This document shows, one piece after another, positions 1 through 5,004 of a stretch of 5,004 bases of DNA. This DNA is from Legionellales bacterium (GTDB lineage: Bacteria; Pseudomonadota; Gammaproteobacteria; PIVX01). A model generated the notes under the pieces. That model did not search any database. It saw only the letters and a program-made list of their open reading frames with translations, and was not told the origin of the DNA. Where the stretch lies: contig JABSQI010000144.1 in NCBI GenBank assembly GCA_013215905.1, forward strand, positions 1 through 5,004. Reading direction: 5' to 3'. Position 1 is the first letter of the stretch; every line of letters starts with the position of its first letter. The position numbers were made by a program, and so were the translations under genes.

Positions 1-1537
1 TCATGTCAATGCAGATGATGTTGAAGCAGTAGTTCAGGCAACAACAATTGCATTAGAATATCGGCAGAGATTCCATAGAGATGTATTCATCGATTTATTA
101 GGATACAGAAAATATGGTCATAATGAAGGTGATGAACCTAAGTTCACACAACCTAAATTGTACAAAGCAATTGCAAACCATCCAAATCCAAGAGATTTAT
201 ATTTAAAAGAACTCATTGCTCAGGGTGTAATGACTGCTGAAGATGGAAAAAAATACGCGGAGGAATATTCTTCAAATCTGGACAAGTCTTATGAAGGCTC
301 AAAGAAAAAGGAAAAAGCTGATGTATTAAACTTTTTAGAGGATACATGGAAAGGATATAGACACGGAACGTCTGCAGATTTTGAGAAAGAAGTAATTACT
401 AAAGTTTCAAAAGCAAAAATTTTAGAACTAGGAACAAAACTAGCGACGCTTCCAGAAGACAACAAGTATTTTAGAAAAATAAAAAAGCTGCTGAATGACA
501 GACTTGATCAATTAAAAGAGGATTCTTTAGATTGGGGAATGGTTGAAATGTTGGCTTATGCAACATTGTTAGTTGATGGTCATCCTGTAAGAATTTCTGG
601 TCAAGATGTTGAAAGAGGAACTTTTTCACATAGGCATGCAGTGTTTCATGATTTACTTACCGGAAAAGAGTATATTCCATTAGAGAAATTTTCAAGTCAA
701 TTTACAATAATTAACTCTGTTTTATCAGAGGAAGCTGTTTTGGCTTTTGAATATGGTTTTGCTTTGGCTGATCCAGAAGGCTTAGTTATTTGGGAGGCGC
801 AGTTTGGGGATTTTGCAAATGGGGCTCAGGTTGTTATTGATCAATTCATTAGTTCTGGAGAGCAGAAATGGGGAAGACTCTGTGGTTTAACTATGTTTCT
901 ACCGCATGGATTTGAAGGCCAAGGGCCTGAACATTCTTCAGCAAGGTTAGAAAGATTTTTACAGCTATGTGCTCAAGATAATATGCAGGTTTGTGTTCCG
1001 ACTACACCCGCACAAATATTTCATTTGTTACGAAGACAAATGATTCGACCATATCGAAAACCATTGATTGTTATGACACCTAAAAGTTTATTAAGACATA
1101 AACTTGCAGTGTCTACGATAGATGATTTATGTAAAGGAAATTTCATGTCAATTATTCATGAAGATAAAGTAGATCCTGATAGTATAGATAGAATAGTTTT
1201 ATGCTCAGGGAAGATTTATTATGAATTATTTGAACAGAGAAATAAATTAGACAAAAAAATAACTATACTAAGGATTGAGCAATTATATCCTTTTCCAAGA
1301 GATGAGTTGAATGATTTAATAAAAAAATATTCTAATGCTAAAGAAATAGTATGGTGTCAAGAAGAACCTAGAAATCAAGGGGCTTGGGCTTATGTTTGTA
1401 ATTATTTAATGGAATGTTTGCACAGTAAACAGAATTTAAAATATGTTGGTAGAAATGAATTAGCTGCTCCTGCAGAGGGAAGCTTAAACTTACATAAACA
1501 TAGTCAAGATAAAATAATTGCAAGTGCATTAGATTAA
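1..1537 (+). CDS. sucA: 2-oxoglutarate dehydrogenase E1 component, C-terminal part (5' end outside window)
   Basis: This is the thiamine-diphosphate-dependent E1 subunit of the cytoplasmic 2-oxoglutarate dehydrogenase complex. It decarboxylates 2-oxoglutarate and succinylates the lipoyl group of SucB. The frame is open from base 2, so the ATG at 158 is internal; 511 residues are visible, roughly the last 55% of a family protein of about 930 residues. Visible motifs, in window residues, are HVNADD (1-6), GHNEGDEP (39-46), [10 protein letters not shown] (205-214), [11 protein letters not shown] (242-252), [13 protein letters not shown] (264-276), [15 protein letters not shown] (301-315) and [12 protein letters not shown] (451-462). 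HRHA and the SEEAV segment are strongly conserved in this family, and a glutamate in the latter probably contacts the cofactor aminopyrimidine. The N-terminal recognition region and the GDG cofactor motif lie upstream of the window. Residues up to about 215 look less typical of gammaproteobacteria than the rest (see findings). The stop is TAA at 1535-1537. The E1o identity is secure. Confidence 0.97.
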   Translation, partial: HVNADDVEAVVQATTIALEYRQRFHRDVFIDLLGYRKYGHNEGDEPKFTQPKLYKAIANHPNPRDLYLKELIAQGVMTAEDGKKYAEEYSSNLDKSYEGSKKKEKADVLNFLEDTWKGYRHGTSADFEKEVITKVSKAKILELGTKLATLPEDNKYFRKIKKLLNDRLDQLKEDSLDWGMVEMLAYATLLVDGHPVRISGQDVERGTFSHRHAVFHDLLTGKEYIPLEKFSSQFTIINSVLSEEAVLAFEYGFALADPEGLVIWEAQFGDFANGAQVVIDQFISSGEQKWGRLCGLTMFLPHGFEGQGPEHSSARLERFLQLCAQDNMQVCVPTTPAQIFHLLRRQMIRPYRKPLIVMTPKSLLRHKLAVSTIDDLCKGNFMSIIHEDKVDPDSIDRIVLCSGKIYYELFEQRNKLDKKITILRIEQLYPFPRDELNDLIKKYSNAKEIVWCQEEPRNQGAWAYVCNYLMECLHSKQNLKYVGRNELAAPAEGSLNLHKHSQDKIIASALD

Positions 1538-1546
1538 ACAAGTAAT

Positions 1547-1551
1547 AAGGG
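1547..1551 (+). promoter_or_regulatory. Ribosome binding site of sucB
   Basis: AAGGG lies five bases before the ATG at 1557, inside the 19-base sucA-sucB gap. It supports the chosen start and matches in sequence and spacing the site before sucC. Confidence 0.75.
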
Positions 1552-1556
1552 TAAAT

Positions 1557-2783
1557 ATGTCAAAAGAAATAAAAGTACCAAATCTTCCTGAATCAGTAGC
1601 AGATGCTACAGTATTAGAGTGGCATAAAAAAGTTGGAGATAGTGTGCTTCGGGATGAACCTATCGTAGAACTTGAAACCGATAAAGTTGTTTTAGAGGTT
1701 CCAAGTCCAGTTTCCGGCATATTAACATCAATAAATGAACAAGCTGGAACCGTAGTTCTTGCAGGGGCTTTATTAGCTACTATCGAAGAAGGAGAAAAAG
1801 TACAAGATAGTAAGATGGTAGATACAAAAAACACAACAGAAGAGACTATTGATGTTCCTGAAAAGCCAAAAGAAAATATTAAGCAAAAAAATACTGAAAA
1901 TCTCAATTTATCACCAGCTGTGAGAAGAATTGTTTCTGAGCAGAATATTGATTTAACAAAAATTACTGGAACTGGGAAGGATGGTCGTGTTATTAAACAA
2001 GATATCTTAAAGTTTTTGGATAATAATGATAAAGCCAATGAGAAAACTTCTAATGACAAGGAATTGCCAACTGAGAAAGCACCGAGATTAGAAAAACGAG
2101 TACCAATGTCAAGGATGAGAGCAAAAATTGCAGAGAGATTACTTCTATCTAAGCAAAATACGGCAATGTTGACAACTTTTAATGAGATCAATATGCAGTC
2201 TATAATGGATGCAAGATTAAAACATAAAGATGATTTTGAAAAGAAATATGATGTTAGACTTGGGTTTATGTCATTCTTTGTAAAAGCAGCTTGTGAAGCA
2301 CTAAAAGAATTTCCTTCTGTGAATGCCTCTATAGATGCAAATGATATTATATATCACGGGTTTTACGATATAGGAATTGCTGTTTCAACTGATAGAGGAT
2401 TAGTGGTACCTATACTCAGGAATGTAGATGAATTGTCAATGTATCAGATTGAAAAAGACATTGTAGAATATGCTAAGAAGGCACGTGAAAATAAAATATC
2501 CATCGAAGATATGCAGGGCGGGACATTCACTATTACGAATGGGGGAGTATTTGGTTCTTTATTGTCAACGCCAATTCTTAATCCTCCACAAACAGCAATA
2601 TTGGGGATGCATAAAATTGAAGAACGACCTATTGTTGAGAATGGAGAAATAGTTATACGTCCAATGATGTATGTGGCGCTTTCTTATGATCATAGACTTA
2701 TTGATGGGAAAGAATCAGTTCAATTTCTGGCGTATATTAAAAAATATCTAGAAGAACCAATTAGTTTAGTTTTAGGAATATAG
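1557..2783 (+). CDS. sucB: Dihydrolipoyllysine-residue succinyltransferase, E2 of 2-oxoglutarate dehydrogenase
   Basis: This is the core E2 subunit. It carries the succinyl group on a lipoyl arm from SucA and transfers it to CoA, giving succinyl-CoA. It has 408 residues, against 405 in E. coli. The order is a single lipoyl domain (about 1-78) with the lipoylated lysine K43 in [11 protein letters not shown]; a charged linker (about 80-115); a peripheral-subunit-binding domain (about 117-154) with LSPAVRRIV and [14 protein letters not shown]; a second linker (155-177); and the acyltransferase domain (about 178-408). The catalytic signature SYDHRLIDG gives H379 and D383, and [16 protein letters not shown] (324-339) is the usual E2o active-site strand. 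The ATG at 1557 has a good ribosome binding site and gives an N-terminus like that of E. coli. The linkers are rich in Lys, Glu, Asn and Thr rather than Ala and Pro. The [11 protein letters not shown]-terminus and close E. coli similarity indicate the succinyl rather than the acetyl enzyme. Confidence 0.98.
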   Translation: MSKEIKVPNLPESVADATVLEWHKKVGDSVLRDEPIVELETDKVVLEVPSPVSGILTSINEQAGTVVLAGALLATIEEGEKVQDSKMVDTKNTTEETIDVPEKPKENIKQKNTENLNLSPAVRRIVSEQNIDLTKITGTGKDGRVIKQDILKFLDNNDKANEKTSNDKELPTEKAPRLEKRVPMSRMRAKIAERLLLSKQNTAMLTTFNEINMQSIMDARLKHKDDFEKKYDVRLGFMSFFVKAACEALKEFPSVNASIDANDIIYHGFYDIGIAVSTDRGLVVPILRNVDELSMYQIEKDIVEYAKKARENKISIEDMQGGTFTITNGGVFGSLLSTPILNPPQTAILGMHKIEERPIVENGEIVIRPMMYVALSYDHRLIDGKESVQFLAYIKKYLEEPISLVLGI

Positions 2784-2793
2784 TAGTTTACAT

Positions 2794-2798
2794 AAGGG
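2794..2798 (+). promoter_or_regulatory. Ribosome binding site of sucC
   Basis: AAGGG lies five bases before the ATG at 2804. The 20-base sucB-sucC gap has no room for a separate promoter, so sucC is probably read from the upstream transcript. Confidence 0.75.
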
Positions 2799-2803
2799 CT
2801 AAT

Positions 2804-3967
2804 ATGAATTTACATGAATATCAGGCAAAAAAAATCTTTTTTGAATATGGGTTACCAATTCCAAGCGGCACAGTTGTAGCTGGTTTGGATGAAGCAATGG
2901 AATTAATAAAAAGTACTAAAAGCTTCAAATATGTAGTTAAGGCACAGGTTCATGCAGGAGGACGTGGGAAAGCAGGTGGAGTAAAATTAGTATCAACTAA
3001 AGAAGAATTAATTGACGGGATTAAATCTCTGCTAGGTAAGTATTTAGTTACTATTCAAACAGATAGTAAAGGCCAGCCTGTCAATACTATATTAGTTGAA
3101 GAACAATCTAAAATAAAAAATGAAATGTATCTAAGTGCTGTGATTGATAGATCTTCGAGGAGGATAGTTATTATGGCATCTACTGAAGGTGGAGTTGATA
3201 TCGAAGAGGTTGCAAAAAATACACCAAATAAAATATTCAAGACATATATTGATCCTCTAGTCGGTCCTATGCCATATCAGATCAGAGAACTTGGTTTTAA
3301 TTTAAACTTAAATAATGAGCAGATAAAACAACTTAGAAAAATAATTTTTGGATTAATTAAAATGTTTCATGAGAAAGATTTATCTCTTGTTGAGATTAAT
3401 CCTTTAGCTATAGATGAAGATAATAATTTATTATGTTTAGATAGTAAGATGAATGTAGATGAGAATGCTTTATATCGACAACCTGAAATGAAGCAGTTAA
3501 GAGATAGGAGTCAAGAAGACGAAAGAGTTAATCATGCTAATGATTGGGAATTAAACTATATTCCATTAGATGGCAATATAGGATGTATGGTTAATGGTGC
3601 AGGTCTTGCTATGGCAACTATGGATATTATTAAACTATACGGGGGGGAACCTGCTAATTTCTTAGATGTAGGTGGTAGCGCAACTAAAGAAAGAGTAACA
3701 GAGGCCTTAAAAATTATTTTATCTGATAGTAAAGTGTCAGGGATACTGGGTAATATCTTTGGGGGAATTGTAAGATGTGATTTGATAGCCGATGGAATAA
3801 TAGAGGCGGTAAAAGAAATTTCTATGAGTGTTCCTCTAGTAGTTAGACTTGAAGGTAATAATGCAGAATTAGCAGCACAAAAATTTAGTAGTGCTAATTT
3901 GAATATAATTTCAGCAAAAAAATTACAACAAGCGGCTAAGACTATAGTTGATAAGGTAGGTGTTTGA
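2804..3967 (+). CDS. sucC: Succinyl-CoA synthetase (succinate-CoA ligase, ADP-forming) beta subunit
   Basis: This is the nucleotide-binding beta subunit of succinyl-CoA synthetase. With SucD it converts succinyl-CoA, phosphate and NDP to succinate, CoA and NTP in the cytoplasm. It has 387 residues (E. coli 388). An ATP-grasp domain covers about 1-235, opening with [10 protein letters not shown] and carrying the [13 protein letters not shown] segment (49-61). EINPL (197-201) and D213 supply the expected magnesium ligands N199 and D213, at the same numbers as in E. coli. The CoA-ligase domain (about 258-387) has [42 protein letters not shown] and [10 protein letters not shown]. Residue 20, the position described as a nucleotide gatekeeper, is proline as in E. 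coli and not the glutamine of the GTP enzyme, which fits ATP use; this is inference. S292 and G316 depart from the usual Gly and Val. The stop TGA (3965-3967) shares its last base with the sucD start. Confidence 0.98.
   Translation: MNLHEYQAKKIFFEYGLPIPSGTVVAGLDEAMELIKSTKSFKYVVKAQVHAGGRGKAGGVKLVSTKEELIDGIKSLLGKYLVTIQTDSKGQPVNTILVEEQSKIKNEMYLSAVIDRSSRRIVIMASTEGGVDIEEVAKNTPNKIFKTYIDPLVGPMPYQIRELGFNLNLNNEQIKQLRKIIFGLIKMFHEKDLSLVEINPLAIDEDNNLLCLDSKMNVDENALYRQPEMKQLRDRSQEDERVNHANDWELNYIPLDGNIGCMVNGAGLAMATMDIIKLYGGEPANFLDVGGSATKERVTEALKIILSDSKVSGILGNIFGGIVRCDLIADGIIEAVKEISMSVPLVVRLEGNNAELAAQKFSSANLNIISAKKLQQAAKTIVDKVGV
3953..3963 (+). promoter_or_regulatory. Probable ribosome binding region of sucD, within the sucC end
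   Basis: AAGG (3953-3956) lies ten bases before the ATG at 3967, and AGGTG (3958-3962) four bases before it; either could pair with 16S rRNA. The in-frame TTG at 3964 would be only one to seven bases from these sites and adds one residue not found in relatives, so ATG 3967 is preferred. Because sucC stop and sucD start overlap as TGATG, re-initiation by ribosomes finishing sucC is likely and would help equal synthesis of the two subunits. Confidence 0.5.
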
Positions 3968-4839
3968 TGAGTGTTTTAGTTAGTAAATCAACAAGGGTAG
4001 TATGCCAAGGGCTGACAGGGAAACAAGGAACCTTTCACACTGAGCAAGCAATAGCCTATGGGACTAATATGGTAGCCGGGGTGACTCCTGGTAAAGGAGG
4101 TACGAAGCACTTAGAGCTGCCTATATATAATACCGTTAATGAGGCTGTCAAGGAACAAAAAGCTAACGCTTCTGTAATATATGTTCCAGCGCCATTTTGT
4201 ATGGACTCTATTATTGAGGCAATAGATGCTGGTATTGAAGTTATTGTATGTATAACAGAAGGTATTCCAACATTGGATATGTTAAAAGTAAAATATTACC
4301 TAGAGAAATATCCTAATGTTGTTCTGATAGGACCAAACTGTCCTGGGATCATTACACCGAATGAATGTAAGATTGGTATAATGCCAGGCGAAATTCATTT
4401 TCCTGGTAAAGTTGGTATAGTATCAAGATCAGGAACTCTAACCTATGAAGCAGTCAAACAAACTACTGATTGTGGGCTAGGGCAAAGTACTTGTATAGGT
4501 ATAGGAGGTGATCCTATTCCTGGGATGAATTTTATTGACGCTATTAAATTATTTGAACAAGATCAAAAAACTGATGCTATTGTTATGGTAGGTGAGATTG
4601 GTGGAAGCGCTGAAGAGGAAGCTGCAGAATTCATCAAGAAAAATATTAAGAAGCCTGTTGTAGCGTATATTGCAGGAGTAACTGCCCCACCTGGCAAAAG
4701 AATGGGGCATGCAGGAGCAATTATTTCTGGTGGGAAAGGAACAGCTGAGGATAAATTTAAAGCTTTAGATTCTGCAGGTGTAATTACGGTGAAATCTCCG
4801 ACTGACATCGGGAAAGCTGTTATGGAAGTGTTAAAATAA
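3967..4839 (+). CDS. sucD: Succinyl-CoA synthetase (succinate-CoA ligase, ADP-forming) alpha subunit
   Basis: This is the alpha subunit, which binds CoA and carries the phosphohistidine intermediate; it works as a complex with SucC. It has 290 residues from the ATG at 3967 (E. coli 289). The reading frame also has a TTG at 3964, but the ATG gives [15 protein letters not shown], which aligns with the E. coli start. The CoA-binding Rossmann-type domain covers about 1-125, with [20 protein letters not shown] and GVTPGKGG near its start. The ligase domain follows, with GPNCPG (122-127), [11 protein letters not shown] (153-163), GIGGDPIPG (178-186) and [12 protein letters not shown] (209-220). The active-site histidine is H248 in [10 protein letters not shown], equivalent to E. 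coli His246. The acidic residue E210 matches the conserved alpha-subunit glutamate that contacts the histidine loop. The protein is complete and no expected motif is missing. It is probably co-transcribed with sucC, since the stop and start codons overlap by one base. The stop is TAA at 4837-4839. Confidence 0.98.
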   Translation: MSVLVSKSTRVVCQGLTGKQGTFHTEQAIAYGTNMVAGVTPGKGGTKHLELPIYNTVNEAVKEQKANASVIYVPAPFCMDSIIEAIDAGIEVIVCITEGIPTLDMLKVKYYLEKYPNVVLIGPNCPGIITPNECKIGIMPGEIHFPGKVGIVSRSGTLTYEAVKQTTDCGLGQSTCIGIGGDPIPGMNFIDAIKLFEQDQKTDAIVMVGEIGGSAEEEAAEFIKKNIKKPVVAYIAGVTAPPGKRMGHAGAIISGGKGTAEDKFKALDSAGVITVKSPTDIGKAVMEVLK

Positions 4840-4861
4840 AAAAACTATAATTTGGTAATTA
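4838..4861 (-). terminator. Weak candidate terminator for the convergent aconitase gene
   Basis: Read on the - strand, a five-base-pair stem (TAATT 4857-4861 with AATTA 4848-4852, loop ACCA) is followed after three bases by seven T (complement of A4838-4844). The layout is that of an intrinsic terminator, but the stem is all A-T and may form by chance in such AT-rich DNA. The T tract overlaps the sucD stop codon. No comparable hairpin with a T run is seen for sucD on the + strand. Confidence 0.25.
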
Positions 4862-4869
4862 ATAATATA

Positions 4870-5004
4870 TTAGCTTAGGTTATCTAATACATAGTTTAGT
4901 ATTCCATTTCTCTTAAAATACTCCATTTCTTTAGTTGATTCTATTCTAGATAAGAGCTCTATTGAGTGTGTAGTATTATCTTTATAGGTAATTATAGCAG
5001 TTAG
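4870..5004 (-). CDS. acnA: Aconitate hydratase, C-terminal end (5' part outside window)
   Basis: On the - strand the frame from base 5004 is open for 44 codons and ends with TAA at 4872-4870. The peptide runs LTAIITYKDNTTHSIELLSR, then IESTKEMEYFKRNGILNYVL, then DNLS. Its ending fits the C-terminus of AcnA-type aconitases and the related iron-regulatory proteins. That family ends in a pattern like RxDTxxEhxYYxxGGILxYVhRxh (h, hydrophobic), as in E. coli AcnA CRIDTATELTYYQNDGIL. Aconitase converts citrate to isocitrate through cis-aconitate with a 4Fe-4S cluster; the cluster cysteines lie outside the window. The gene converges on sucD with 30 bases between the stops. Another AcnA/IRP-family member, such as the AcnD type used in the 2-methylcitrate pathway, cannot be excluded from 44 residues. 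The call rests on motif recall, not alignment. Confidence 0.82.
   Translation of the reverse strand, partial: LTAIITYKDNTTHSIELLSRIESTKEMEYFKRNGILNYVLDNLS

Noticed and set aside
158..160. ATG at 158 as a start of sucA
   Set aside because: The same frame is open to base 2 and its upstream residues match conserved SucA sequence ([14 protein letters not shown]), so this is an internal position; the codon at 158 is in fact TTG (Leu).
1538..1556. Internal promoter between sucA and sucB
   Set aside because: The 19-base gap is too short and holds only the ribosome binding site; no -35/-10 pair is evident nearby beyond general AT-richness.
1529..2191. Long open frame of 220 codons on the - strand opposite sucB
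   Set aside because: It is antisense to a certain gene, has a Ser/Phe/Leu/Val-rich composition expected from the reverse of Lys/Glu-rich codons, and shows no recognisable motif.
2470..2652. 60-codon open frame on the + strand inside sucB in another frame
   Set aside because: It lies wholly within the conserved acyltransferase domain of SucB and has no recognisable product.
3055..3240. 61-codon open frame on the - strand opposite sucC
   Set aside because: It is a shadow of the conserved SucC frame with no motif of its own.
3964..3966. TTG at 3964 as the start of sucD
   Set aside because: The ATG three bases later gives the family N-terminus, and TTG is a weaker start placed too close to the ribosome binding region.
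4563..4808. 81-codon open frame on the - strand opposite the sucD end
   Set aside because: It mirrors the conserved SucD ligase domain and is not continuous with the aconitase frame downstream.
4868..4889. Six-base inverted repeat TATTAG / CTAATA around the acnA stop
   Set aside because: The stem is nearly all A-T, has a ten-base loop and lacks a following T run on the + strand, so it does not look like a terminator for sucD.
1..5004. Mobile elements, CRISPR arrays, tRNA or other RNA genes
   Set aside because: The window is filled by core metabolic genes with gaps of 30 bases or less, and no repeat array, transposase or structured RNA is visible.

Overview
This window is ordinary core metabolism: most of a sucABCD operon on the + strand, plus the tail of a convergent aconitase gene on the - strand. 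The DNA is AT-rich (about a third G+C by eye, not counted) with AT-biased codons. SucB, SucC and SucD resemble the Escherichia coli proteins closely, including identical catalytic motifs and nearly identical lengths. The gene order sucA-sucB-sucC-sucD is also the gammaproteobacterial one. I infer an AT-rich gammaproteobacterium, possibly a host-associated or Legionellales-like lineage. The genus cannot be fixed from this sequence, and parts of SucA look less typical of gammaproteobacteria.

Layout: bases 1-1537 hold the C-terminal 511 residues of SucA (2-oxoglutarate dehydrogenase E1), whose start lies upstream of the window. After 19 bases comes complete sucB (1557-2783, dihydrolipoyl succinyltransferase E2). 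After 20 bases comes complete sucC (2804-3967, succinyl-CoA synthetase beta). sucD (3967-4839, succinyl-CoA synthetase alpha) starts on the last base of the sucC stop codon. A 30-base AT-rich gap follows. Then 4870-5004 on the - strand encodes the last 44 residues of an aconitate hydratase, a reading too short to stand out as an ORF but recognisable by its ending.

Function: SucA decarboxylates 2-oxoglutarate and SucB passes the succinyl group to CoA. SucC and SucD then convert succinyl-CoA to succinate while making ATP (or GTP). Aconitase acts earlier in the same cycle. The E3 subunit (lpd) is not in the window and is probably encoded elsewhere. No promoter is visible inside the operon, and the tight spacing suggests one transcript.

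I found no undescribed system, mobile element, CRISPR array or RNA gene. The most useful leads are a possible mosaic in SucA, the convergent acnA tail, and minor departures from consensus in SucC and in the SucB linkers.
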